64,000 nt of DNA from Delphinus delphis (Eukaryota > Chordata > Mammalia > Artiodactyla > Delphinidae): positions 513,501 to 577,500 of the forward strand of contig NC_082698.1 of the NCBI RefSeq assembly GCF_949987515.2. Direction: 5' to 3'. Below the pieces are notes generated by a model. The model saw nothing but the letters and a program-made list of their open reading frames with translations. It searched no databases and was not told the DNA's origin. The stretch's first letter is position 1. Every line of letters starts with the position of its first letter. Positions 55,301 to 64,000 of this stretch are shown one piece after another. Both the position numbers and the translations under genes were made by a program.

Positions 55301-58300
55301 AGGGATGGGGGTTGGACGGAAGGGCACTGAGGGTGGGAGGCCTGGGGGACGGAGAGCAGTCTGAAGGGAGTACAGTGGCTGAGGGGGGCCAGGGTGACAG
55401 AGGAGAGGAGCCTGGGAACACAGGGGCTCCTCCTGACGTGGGGAGGGGACGAGAACAACGTGGAGCAGCGCCCAGCTTCCTGACACTGGCGTGGGGGTGA
55501 TGGTGCCAGTGCCTTACTGAGCTGCCTGCTGTGTGTGGTGGTGCTGGGCATGCGCTCAGGTCCACGTGGACACACCAGGGTGCTGGGCATGGGCTCGGGT
55601 CCACGTGGACACCCCAGGGCGCTGGGTGTGGGCTTGGGTCCACGTGGACACCCCAGGGCGCTGGGCATGGGCTCGGGTCCACGTGGACACCCCAGGGCGC
55701 TGGGCGTGGGCTCGGGTCCACGTGGACACCCCAGGGCGCTGGGCATAGGCTCGGGTCCACGTGGACACACCAGGGCGCTGGGCGTGGGCTCGGGTCCACG
55801 TGGACACCCCAGGGCACTGGGTGTGGGCTCAGGTCCATGTGGACATACCAGGGCGCTGGACGTGGGCTCGGGTCCACGTGTACACACCAGGGTGCTCGGC
55901 GTGCGCTTGGGTCCACGTGGACACACCAGGGCGCTGGGTGTGTGCTCGGGTCCATGTGGACACACAGGAGTGTGGGTGTGGTTTTGTGTCCCTCGTGGAC
56001 ACACTATTAGTTGTGTTGGGACCTCTGAGAAACAGCATTGGCACCTTGGGGACCGAAGGCTGCACCAGGGCTGCATGGACACTGGGCGGTGGTGGCTGCA
56101 GTGGGGAGCTCTGCCTTGAGTCCCTCCAGGCATCTTGGTGTGAGGGGACCCTGTCATGGGTGCGCAGAGCTGTGTCCTGGATCAGGGGGCCTGGTGGTGG
56201 AGGCTGGGCTGGGTGGGCCCTTGGGAGCTGGACCGGGCTCCTGGCCGGGTCCATGCTCCAGTCCTGCCCCCTCACTGGGCAGCTCCCCTGTGGGGCGTAT
56301 GGTCCTCTCTCACCTCCTGCTGTTCTTTCCCACCTCCGCTCTCCCCCTAGCCCTTCACAATGCTTCCTGCGCTGCCCATGTGCTGGTTCCGCAAGGCCTA
56401 CCCCCCACCCCCACCCCAAGAAAACCAGAAGGTCCTGGTGCTGACATCCTGGGCCCAGCTGAGGCTCTGAGTCTGGCCCATCCCCAGACTCCCAACCCCA
56501 AAGCTGAGGGGTAGCACCTCCTTGTCTAAATGTACACCCTTTTGTTCCAAGTGGTGACACCCCAGCAAGAAGCCCTGAGGCAGGACTGACGGGCCAGGGA
56601 CCCAATTCACTCTCAGCTCGCAGCCATGAGAGACCCGTAAAGGCCTTGACTCTGCTCGGTGGCCCTTGGGCCTGGCCCGGGGCCTGAATCGAGGTGCTCC
56701 CCTAGAGCCCACACTCCACACCCATTCCATTCCTCACATAGAGAAAGCAGACAGCTAACCTGGCCGTGCAGCCCCCCAGCAGAACCTGCAAAGTAACCTG
56801 CCTCCACCCCAGGCCCTCCCCAGCTCCTGACCCTGACCTCAGAGCTTTCCAAACACCGGAAGGAATGAAATAGTATGTTTCCCATCATTGGAGTCAAGTT
56901 CTCTCCCCTCAGCCACGTGGCCCTTCAGTCAATCTGGAATTCCCTCACTCAGCTGTCTCTAAGACTTTCAGCACAATTCTAGAGAGATTCACCCCACCCC
57001 CTGAAAACCGAATGATCTGTGGAAAATAAACAACACATTCATAAATAACCAGTGGGTAGAAGAGAAAATCACAAGGACAATCAGAGAAGACCTTGAGACG
57101 CATGAATAAACCCCACAACACACCACAACCTCTGGGATCAGCAAAAGCTGACGAGCTTTTGCCCAGAGGGAAATTCATAGCCATAAGTTCTAGAGTCAAA
57201 ACAGAAAGATCTCAGATCGGGAATCTGACTTTATACTGTAAGGAAGTGGGACAAAGAAGAGCAAACTGAATTCAAATCAGCAGAAGGAAGGGAATAATAG
57301 ACACTAGAGCAGAGATAAATACAATAGAGGCGATCACTAATGAGCTGCTGATGCATGAACCGGGACAACCCTCGAATCTCTTTATGCCTCAGTTTCCTTA
57401 TTTTGTAAAATAGAAACAGTCATGTTCCCTCCAATGTGTGTGAAAGTACTGCATAAACTATGAGGTATTATTAAACTTCCTTTACGCCGACACATTTTCT
57501 GTTCTAAACAAACTGTGAATAATCGTAAAACACGTGCCTGCCCTTTGGCGTAGAGCGCGACAGAGTATGTGCTCAATAAACGTTGCCTATTTCAAAAAAG
57601 AAAAATTACAAAATAGAGAAAATGGATGAGATCAAAGTTGGTTCTTCAAAAAGATTGACAAAATTGGCTAACTATTAGCTAGACTAAGAGAAAAAGAGAG
57701 AGGACTAACACAGTCCTGGAAGTCCTAGCCAGAGCGATTAGGCAAGAAAAGAAAGAAAAGCACTCACATTGGAAACCTTTAAGAAGTAATACTCCCTCCA
57801 TGCAGATGACATGAGGTAGATAAGACCCCAAAGGGTCCACGGAAAGTTGCTGGAGCTAGTAAGCAATTTCAGCCAAGTTGCAGGACACAAGATCAACACA
57901 AGGAATCAGTTGTATTTCTGTACGTACGCAGTGAACAGCCTGAATATAAAGCTAAGGAAACAATCCCATTTACAATAGCATAAAAAAATACTTAGGGAAA
58001 AATTCAACCACGGAGCACACGATATGTGCACTGAAAACTGTAAAACATTCCCGGGAGGAATTAAAGAAGAATGGAAAGACGTCCTGCGTGCAGATTGGAT
58101 GCTGCGACTAACGTTAAAATGGCAACACATCTTAACGTGCTCTCCAGATTCAAGGCAATCTCTATCCGAAGTCCAGTGGCCGTTTTTGCAGAAATGGAGA
58201 AAACTGTTTTAATATTTGTGTGGGATTTCACAACTGTTTTCTTTTTATTTCTCAGTGGAAAACTGCAGAGCTGGGCTGGGAGGACACAGGGTCTCTGGCC

Positions 58301-60653
58301 ACTGCCCGTGCCGCCCAGCCCTCCCCAAGGGTCCAGCAAGACATGGTGCGCTCTGTTCTGACAGCTTACGCAGCACGCCCTGGCGGCACGTGGCCTTTTG
58401 GGGCGCTTCCCTCTCAGGGAGTCCCAGGAGCTAGCTTCCTGTTGCTGTTGGTAAAGCCCAGGCGACTTTCCAGTCTTGGGAGTGGGGTCAAGGATGCAGG
58501 AAAAGGACGCCTGTTGCGGGGCCGGTTGGAAGATCCCCACTGATGAGGGTGCTTCCGGTTGAGGAGGCTGAGGGCAGAGGCTGCAGGGCCTGGAGCGTGG
58601 AGGGCAGAATGTGAGCCCTGGGGGCCTGGGACGAAAGTCTCTGGTCCCTGACGGCTCCCCCCAGCCTTTGGGGTCCCCACGATCAGCCTCTGGTCTCTCT
58701 GGAGAAGGCCCAGGCCCATCACATTCGCCGCCAGCCCCCGGCCAGGCCGGGCCGAGAGAGCAGACTGTGCTGGTGATGGGGGGAGCCGGAAGCAGACGCC
58801 CCCGCCCTCCGACATCTGCACCCGTGGCGGGTGTGCGTGCCGGGACGGGGTGGCGACGGGCAGGCCGGTAACCGAGGGAGCTACTGGGGTCACAGCGCTA
58901 CGTGGACGCCCCAGTGTCAAGGCCCTTCGTACTAAAGGAAATGGACGCTGGGGCGGGGGTGTGGCAGTGGCGTCCGGCCAGCACCAGGAGCGGCCAAATG
59001 CCCCCAGCGACCTGCGGGTGTGACAGCGCGGCTGGGGCAGTCCCCACCCCAGGCCCCAGGTCACGGAGCCCCGCGGTGCTGGGCGCCCAGCCGGGTCACG
59101 TGCATTTTGAAGCTGTCAGAGAAAAACAGAGCGAGCTCCACAGCTCCACCCCAGTCTTCAAGCAACCAGGCAGCGCTTCAATCAATTTCAGACCCGCAAA
59201 TACATTTTGAGAGTGATTTTTAAACCCAGGGGACCTGGGGCCTCCCTGGCAGGAGACGAGATGACGAAATCCTGCTTCCCTGGCCCAAGTCACTGTGAAA
59301 GCGCCACTGCCCCTGGTTGCCACATGGCAACGCGTCTGCTCCACCTGAAAATCAAATAGTGTCGGAAGCCTGGGGGCGGGGACGGGGTGGTGTTGCGGGG
59401 GGTCGCTATCCGCTTAAATAACACAGGGCGCTTTTTAATCTGCCTCAGAATGGCCGCTCTGCCGGGCTGTGGGCTTACTGAGCGCTGGTCCACGTCCCTC
59501 CAAGTGCAAAGCCAGACAGAGCTCGGTCCGAGGGGCCGGGTGTCCCTGGTGCCCCCCGCATGGGCCGCAACCTCACAGCGGCAGCAGCTGCCTTTCCCAG
59601 GGACCACCTGGTTGGGATCGTCTCAGGAATCCCAGGCAAAAGGCTCCCAAACGCCAAGGGTCCCCCTACCCGCCCCCAGCCCCAGTGTCCAGGGCGACCT
59701 CTGGCCGAGCTGCACATCACCACCAGCGGGCACCCTGGGGAAGCTCGGTGGGCAGCCAAGGCTTATGCTCTCCGAGCTCAGGTGACGTCCTGGAGACGGT
59801 GGCAGCCGGATGGCTTTGGGCAGCTGGTGCCCAGGCTCAGGGCCACGTAGGCCGATCTGAGCCTGGCTCTTGCCGACGGCTGATTTGGGTTCAGTCTTGG
59901 CTCAGAAAATTGAAGGTCAGAGCCCAGCAAAACCCTGATTGCCACAGATGGCTGCCCAGTGCTGGGGCAGGTGCGTCCTTGCCTAAAGGAGCCGAGATCG
60001 CTCCTTGGCGTGAAGTGAGATGCACTCCTGCTGTGGCCCCGGCAGGCTGGTGCCACAGCGTCTCCCTGGCTCAGATGCTGGCAGGGGGTCTGGGGCTCCC
60101 ATCGGCCCCAGGCCTGCTCCGACCACGTCCACCTCGAGCCTGCGCGGCCCAAGGAGGCATCGGGGACAAGTGGCTGGCGGGGGCCTCCGAACCTGTGGCC
60201 GAGCCTCGCGGTCACCTTGAGACCAGGCCCCCCCTTAGCTCTCTGAGACCCGTGAATAGACCAAAGCCCAGACCAGGCTACGGACCCGCCACGGAGCCAT
60301 CCCTCCCCACGCCCACCCAGCATGGTGCCGGGGTTCTCCCCGCGGGAACTCAGCGGTACCAGAGGGCAGTCACCCCGCACCAGAGCCCCACCCTGCCCCT
60401 GGCCACCTGAGCCACTGGCTCATCCTCAGGCCCCAAGAGCCCCAGAGGGAGGTCCAGGGCCGGGGTCTCCTGGGCCTGGTGGGGGGGCGGCCAGGTGCAC
60501 TCAGTACCTGAGCAGGGGCTGCCTGGGGTGCGGCGGCTGGTCTGCCCCCGGGCACAGCGGGGCCTTCTTGGTCACCTGCTTGTAGATGTTCCTGGCGGCC
60601 ACTCCGATCCACAGCATGGTGGAGAGTGTGGAGTAGTGCAGCACGATGCCCAC
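42119..60653 (-). CDS. ADGRA1: ADGRA1 (GPR123), 3' part of gene (last three coding exons)
   Basis: Three exons join in phase (146, 99 and 1222 bases) to give the last 488 residues of ADGRA1. This is an orphan adhesion-class GPCR of the ADGRA group, expressed mainly in brain. Unlike its relatives ADGRA2 and ADGRA3 it has only a short N-terminus (family knowledge). The visible part covers TM3 to TM7 and a long intracellular tail. The tail ends in NETTV, a class I PDZ ligand, followed by TAG. The exons for the N-terminus, TM1 and TM2 were not found between 60654 and 64000 and should lie to the right. All introns are GT-AG and the frame is intact. Confidence 0.95.
43341..44306 (-). other. ADGRA1 last intron, GC-rich
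   Basis: About 970 bases of CpG- and G-rich intron between the TM4 exon and the terminal exon. No repeat or further exon recognised. Open frames here reflect base composition. Confidence 0.6.
44307..44405 (-). CDS. ADGRA1: ADGRA1 exon encoding TM4
   Basis: This 99-base exon has the acceptor TCGCAG|GTTCTA and the donor GCGTA|GTGAGT. It encodes [20 protein letters not shown], then [12 protein letters not shown], with partial codons at both ends. The hydrophobic run with Pro and Gly is TM4. The acidic end (MEDEDAA) starts the second extracellular loop. It lies 966 bases from the terminal exon and about 16 kb from the preceding one. Confidence 0.94.
45480..48135 (+). mobile_element. Degraded L1 ORF2 (ADGRA1 intron)
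   Basis: AT-rich, broken ORF2 sequence in correct order. It begins 'gaatggatggaaatagctat' and 'ccagacaaaataaacttt'. It continues 'gataaattcctggagaaaaa' and 'tatgaggccagcatgagctg'. It ends 'tatggaaatgtaaagggtct' and 'ggaccgtgtggtcctgg'. Many stops and gaps; inactive. 44830-45480 to its left is partly AT-rich and unassigned. Confidence 0.75.
48136..49810. other. GC-rich unique DNA in the ADGRA1 intron, no feature recognised
   Basis: No repeat was recognised, and the open frames on both strands look like products of high GC. There is no convincing exon. Confidence 0.5.
49817..49847 (+). repeat. Poly-G run (20 G, one C, 10 G)
   Basis: A near-pure G run flanked by 'catgccc' and 'catgccg'. Such runs are unstable and prone to sequencing or assembly length error. 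Confidence 0.9.
49887..49900 (+). promoter_or_regulatory. CTCF-like motif (ADGRA1 intron)
   Basis: 'TCAGCAGAGGGCGC', followed by 'tgg', fits the CTCF core CCASYAGRKGGCRS at 13 of 14 positions (T for the first C). It is the best such match I found in the window. Confidence 0.5.
49955..50000 (+). repeat. 16-bp GC-rich tandem repeat
   Basis: 'gctccgcggtggggat' is present twice with a partial third copy. Confidence 0.85.
50105..50345 (+). mobile_element. MLT/MaLR-type LTR remnant
   Basis: The order 'gcagccaccaccagaagccg', 'ggttcgaccttggagcgtcc', 'gtgatgataaatctgggtag', 'ttttaagcccctgaatttgc' is that of the right half of a MaLR LTR. Diverged. The left end is not clear. Confidence 0.5.
50850..51135 (+). 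mobile_element. Possible old L1 3' end with poly-A
   Basis: 'gaaatgagcgattccatgtg' and 'gggtgtaaatgttctatttc', followed by an A run at 51115-51127, resemble the end of old L1M copies. Heavily diverged. The following 51140-53260 is unique GC-rich DNA with no feature recognised. Confidence 0.35.
53270..53600 (+). mobile_element. MaLR (MST-type) solo LTR
   Basis: Begins 'tgtggactgagtgtcccccg' and runs through 'agtggagccctcacagatgg', 'cgcagcgagaagacggacat' and 'cctccagaccgtgggaaaca' to 'ttgtttt..atggactgag', in the order of a MaLR LTR. No internal sequence remains. It is a non-coding relic in the ADGRA1 intron. Confidence 0.72.
53601..55542. other. Unique DNA in the ADGRA1 intron, no feature recognised
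   Basis: Mostly GC-rich. A short AT-rich patch at 54920-54990 ('aaaaaatatttactgagtca') may be part of an old repeat. No exon signals. Confidence 0.45.
55543..55971 (+). repeat. 39-bp minisatellite, 11 copies, E-box in most units
   Basis: The unit starts 'gctgggcatgggctcgggtc' and continues 'cacgtggacaccccagggc'. Eleven units follow without spacers, and a degenerate twelfth lies at 55972-56009. Nine of the eleven contain CACGTG within the 10-base palindrome 'tccacgtgga' or a close variant; units 8 and 11 have CATGTG. The period is a multiple of three, so several frames stay open and produce false proteins. It lies in the large ADGRA1 intron. Confidence 0.95.
56010..57009. other. ADGRA1 intron, no feature recognised
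   Basis: Unique sequence. A moderately AT-rich part from 56860 leads into the following L1. Confidence 0.45.
57010..58215 (+). mobile_element. Degraded L1 ORF2, split by a MIR-like segment
   Basis: Pieces in ORF2 order: 'agagggaaattcatagccat', 'ggttcttcaaaaagattgac', 'ctagccagagcgattaggca', 'aatcccatttacaatagcat', 'tctatccgaagtccagtggc'. The interval about 57313-57595 is not L1. The coding frame is destroyed. Confidence 0.75.
57370..57595 (+). mobile_element. MIR-like segment between the two L1 halves
   Basis: 'gcctcagtttccttattttg' with 'taaaatagaaacag', and about 170 bases later 'gtatgtgctcaataaacgtt', are the MIR central and 3' signatures. MIR is older than most L1s, so its position between L1 pieces may mean two L1 insertions on either side of it. 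Confidence 0.6.
58216..60507. other. ADGRA1 intron adjoining the TM3 exon, no feature recognised
   Basis: GC-rich unique DNA with long chance open frames on both strands. An AT-rich patch at about 59100-59230 is unassigned. Confidence 0.45.
60508..60653 (-). CDS. ADGRA1: ADGRA1 exon encoding TM3 and second intracellular loop
   Basis: The acceptor is CCCCAG|GTGGGC and the donor CTCAG|GTACTG. The peptide begins [20 protein letters not shown], then continues [14 protein letters not shown] and ends HPRQPLL with a split Arg codon. The first 20 or so residues are hydrophobic and match the third transmembrane helix of adhesion GPCRs, followed by a basic intracellular loop (NIYKQVTKK). It ends in phase 2, and the first base of the next exon completes the Arg. 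Confidence 0.94.
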
Positions 60654-61089
60654 CTGGGGGGAGAGAGCTAGTGAGCCAACCACCCCCGGCCCTGCCTCCG
60701 CCAGCGCACGTTCCCCCGAGTCCGAGCCCCTCCCCCTTGCATCCTCAGGAGGTGGTGACAGGAAGTGGGACTGGCAGGGGGCACTGGGGTCCTCGGGGCA
60801 GATGCCACACTTCACAGGGGCTGGAGCTCAAGGGAGTCGCGTGGGCTGCCAGGACCCTTGAACGGTCAGCGTGGCCGTCCTGCAGAGAGGTGTGTGAACG
60901 ACACCCTGGGCACGGTCCTAGTGGCGAGCACAGCCTCCCGCACGTGGGCCGGGTGCACACGTCTGTGTGGTTGGCATGGCTCAGCCCCACCGGCGCCCAC
61001 CAAAGGAAGGGGGGCGACGGCGCAGCGGGGTCTCCCGGGATTCCGGTGTTTGCGGCTCGCGGGTGAGATACAGCGCTTGGGGTCAGAGG

Positions 61090-61375
61090 CTGAAGTTCAC
61101 CCCCTGCCAGTCGGAGTCGCTCATTACTGTGGCAATAATCTGCCTCAGCTGATTACGTATTCCACACCCCGTCATCTCCATCCGATTCTGTAAAATGAGT
61201 TGCCTTTGAAGTAATAACCTGACATTTCGCAATGACAAGTAAAACATGGCTGTAATTGTAAGGATGCCAACGTTTAAGGAACACAGCGATTCTGGGAATA
61301 AAGGTAACGTCGCACCATCATAATGATTTATCAACTCCAGGGTTCAGCCTTTACTTATGAGAAGGCTCCGTAATA
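61090..61375. promoter_or_regulatory. Candidate conserved non-coding element (ADGRA1 intron)
   Basis: About 290 bases of balanced, non-repetitive, AT-rich sequence in GC-rich surroundings. It is dense in homeodomain-like and related motifs: 'cattactgtggcaataatc', 'cagctgattacgtattcc', 'ggctgtaattgtaagg', 'cataatgatttatc'. It matches no repeat I know. An enhancer role is inference from composition. Confidence 0.4.
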
Positions 61376-62249
61376 ATGGGTGAGAACGCCGTGGGGTGGT
61401 GGGAAACTCCCCGGGCTGTGTTTACGGTTTCAGGTGGCTCCCTGCAGGGGGGAGAGCCCAGCCTTTCCCTCCGCCTGGCTTGGGCCTCGTAGTGGGGCCG
61501 TGTGCGCCTGGGGCCTTGAGCTCACGGCCTCACCCCAGCCTGGCCGAGAGGAGGAGGCATGAGGACCTGAGGGGCTAGAACTCCCCGCACCAGAAACAGG
61601 AGGAAAGGGGACCACGTGGGCCTGGCCCTCGACTGCAGGACAGCAGAGTGGCTCTCATCACGTGTGAGTAGAAACAGTCAGAGACACGTCCTTAGAAGGA
61701 ACGCCACCCTCGGCCTCTGGAGCTGGTCCCAGGCCGGGAAGAGGACCCGAAACCCAGAGTGGGGGCAGGGAGGCAGCAGAGCCAGGTCTGCCCTTCACCC
61801 GTCTGCCCCGAGCATCGCCCGGACTGTGAAAGTTTGTGGGTGATGAGAAGGTGTAAACGGCAGGACTCCGTCTGCCAGACACCAGCTTCAGGCTGGACGC
61901 GTGGAGCGGTCGCAGGGTCGTTACCCTGGCGTCCAGACGGCCCCTCTGCCATGCGGGCCGCCGCCCATGCTTCCGGACCCAGGGCTGGTGCGGATGCACA
62001 GGGATTAGCGGGGCCCGCGGCGGCCGCCCGTGCCCATGATGTCAGGGAGCCCTTCAGTGAGGCTCGCAGCCATGGTTTCGTCGCCATAACAACCGTCTGT
62101 TCCCTCCAGCCATCCTGAGCCACTCTCGTTCCTCATGTCTCTCTAACACATTTCCCTGTGACACCTGGATGAGGAGGGCTGGCTGCAGGGTCTGTGTCAG
62201 GCCTCGGGTGGTGGTGAGCTGTTGCTGTTGCGGTGCGGGCAGGCTGGCC

Positions 62250-62345
62250 GCCGGCCGGAGCAAATCCACATTTATGCTAATGACTCGGCTTGTGTGATCA
62301 CGGAGGCTGAGACCCAGAATTTGCAGCTGGCGGGACAGCCGACTG
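62250..62345. promoter_or_regulatory. Candidate regulatory patch with octamer-like site
   Basis: 'catttatgctaatgac' contains ATGCTAAT (62274-62281), a POU-type octamer variant, next to a bZIP/nuclear-receptor-like 'gtgtgatcacg'. Not repetitive. Inference only. Confidence 0.25.
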
Positions 62346-63573
62346 TGCGGTTTCGGTCTGAGCCCGGATCCAAAGGAGAGAGACTGAGGTCCCAGCCCCA
62401 GGACACGCAGGGGTCTCTCTCACTCAGACTTCTCTTCTGTCCAGGCCCGCGTGGAGTGGATGAGGCCAGTGTTGGGGAGGACGGTCTGCTTTCCTCGGGC
62501 CACGGCGCGACTGTTCACCTCATGCAGAAACACGCTCACAGTTGCGCGCAGAAAGAGGTTTGCACCATGGCCGGTCGGCTCGACACAGGATGTCAGCCTT
62601 CACACCTTCCAACCGTCCTGGTCCTGGGCCATGTCCTCTGGGCTCTCTCTCCTCCAGCGAGCAGCGGCCCCATGGCTGTGGCCACCCAGCCCCGCACCTG
62701 CTGTCTCCCCTCTGGGCGCTCGGTGGGTGACGTCCAGCCTGCGTGTAGCCGGCCGTCCTGCTGGAATCTTGTTCTCACTGCCCCAGACCTGGCCTACGGC
62801 TCGTCTGTGAGAGAAAGCGAGTTCCTGATTCCTTCTGGAAACGTGGTCGGGAAGCCAGGCCAGCACGGACTCCAGAACCGAGGTTGCTCCCCGACAGGGC
62901 CATGAGGTTGTCACTACGAGGGGACCGAGCATGTCTCACGCCAGCAGGACCTCTGCAGATCCTGCCTCTCCAGACCCCCCAGGCCTGTCCGCCCCCATCC
63001 ACCACACACTTCGGGGTCCACCCGGCTGCACCGGCCAGGCCTCGGCTGCCACAAGGACTCCTGGCCCCCAGAGCCTCTGTCTGGGCTGGCAGTCTTGGGG
63101 TGGGCTCCCGGTTGGGGGAGGCGGGGCTCCCAGGCCTGTAAGGGCCGTGATGACCTGAGGGGCTGGCTGCACCGCCAGGTCCCAGGGCTCCCGCTGCAGG
63201 GTCCTGGCGTGCGGAGCGTTGGTGGCAAAGTGTGGAATAAAGATAGCAATGCATATCACTGCTTCCAGACGGCGCCACGTCTCAGCAGGTGTTCGCAGCG
63301 GACGGTAAACTGGATTTCCCGGGGCTCTCCCAGGGGGTGTTTCCACACTATCGAGAGGCTTCCAGAAGCGTGTCTGCCCCTCTGCGTGGTTTTCAGGGAC
63401 GTGCTGGTGACTTTTCTGCTGGGGTCCAGGAACAGGTGGCAGAATTGGCTTCCCAATGGGATGGTTGGCCCTAACATGGATTTGCAGAAAAGTGACCTCT
63501 CTTCTGTGTAGAGGAGCGTGGGGAGACTGGGCCACAGGGCCCCCGGGTCCTGTCTCATGGGTCTGGCACCCTG

Positions 63574-63665
63574 TTTGCAGGGGGGAGGGCATCGGGGGGG
63601 AGCTCACAGCCTGACTCCTCCCCAAGGATCGGCGGGGGGGAGCTCACAGCCTGACTCCTCCCCCA
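63574..63665 (+). repeat. 40-bp tandem duplication
   Basis: 'agctcacagcctgactcctc' occurs at 63601 and again at 63641, each preceded by a G run. Elsewhere between 60654 and 64000 I found no missing ADGRA1 exon. Confidence 0.85.
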
Positions 63666-64000
63666 GGGGCCCCTGTGGGAGCAGCCTCTTGCCCCTGACA
63701 CCCAGGAGCCGCCCAGCTGCCACCGTCTGTGCAGGAGGACGAGTCATTTTTCGTGTGGACAGGGGGCGTGGAGGCCAGGTAACTGGGCTGCAGCAGCCCT
63801 CACGGCTGTCAATAAACTGTTGTTGAATTCACACAACCAAGGCTGCGAGGGGTGCATGTGACGTCCCGGTGGGTGCCGGCAGAGACGCTCCCTCCACGTG
63901 GTCCAAGCAGATGGACACACACCAAATGAGTCCTTGGTGAGATGCCCTGTGGTCCATGGGGAAGCCCCACCTGGCCCCCGCCTGGGTGCTGGAGGGGTCT

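Noticed and set aside
55543..55971. Regular repeat that could be mistaken for a CRISPR array
   Set aside because: The units are contiguous with no unique spacers, and the genome is mammalian.
55252..56444. Several open frames of 150-300 codons with repeating peptides on both strands
   Set aside because: They are readings of the 39-bp minisatellite, whose period is a multiple of three and which lacks stops in most frames. No splice signals or start context support a gene.
60654..64000. Search for the ADGRA1 exons encoding the N-terminus, TM1 and TM2
   Set aside because: No minus-strand frame with matching hydrophobic segments and splice sites was found. They are presumably beyond the right edge.

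Overview
This window is mammalian nuclear DNA, most likely from a cetacean. The main evidence is at least seven tRNA-derived SINEs of the CHR type. They share the core 'ttccctggtggcgcagtgg' and a tail of the '(aaataaat)n' kind, and several have perfect target-site duplications. The other repeats fit a placental mammal: L1 pieces of several ages, MIR, a Tigger-like DNA transposon, MaLR LTRs and an ERV1-type LTR. No prokaryotic feature is present (no operons, CRISPR or IS elements).

Two protein-coding genes are recognisable, both on the minus strand and both partial. KNDC1 (very-KIND, a brain Ras exchange factor with KIND domains) occupies the left 26 kb. Its first seven coding exons are present at 25723-25824, 19371-19569, 19041-19099, 4718-4864, 4270-4387, 2358-3040 and 336-450. 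They join in phase with GT-AG introns to give residues 1-474, and the gene continues past the left edge. A CpG-rich, TATA-less promoter region lies over and upstream of exon 1 (about 25690-26660). ADGRA1 (GPR123, an orphan adhesion GPCR) occupies the right part. Its last three coding exons are present (60508-60653, 44307-44405, 42119-43340). They encode TM3 to the C-terminal ETTV motif, 488 residues. The first exons lie beyond the right edge. ADGRA1 upstream of KNDC1 on one strand is the same order as in human 10q26.3.

Layout: 1-335 is KNDC1 intron 7. KNDC1 intron 3 (4865-19040) is a nest of L1s with SINEs inside them. Intron 1 (19570-25722) is mostly unique DNA with a G-rich minisatellite. 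The interval between the genes (26660 to about 41370) holds an L1 remnant, an ERV1-type LTR carrying a SINE, CA/TG-rich tracts, a long unexplained ORF (37105-38508) and a small cluster of ONECUT-like sites. ADGRA1's 16-kb intron (44406-60507) holds a degraded L1, MaLR-type LTRs, a long G run, a CTCF-like site and an 11-copy 39-bp minisatellite. Most units of that minisatellite carry a CACGTG E-box inside a 10-bp palindrome. The last 3.3 kb (ADGRA1 intron) contains AT-rich, non-repetitive patches that look like conserved non-coding elements.

Nothing here looks like a new multigene system. The most interesting leads are the E-box minisatellite, the candidate enhancers near 61.1-61.4 kb and 38.5 kb, the 467-codon orphan ORF and the open, in-frame extension upstream of the KNDC1 start. 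Repeat family names come from recognition by eye, and edges of old repeats are approximate.
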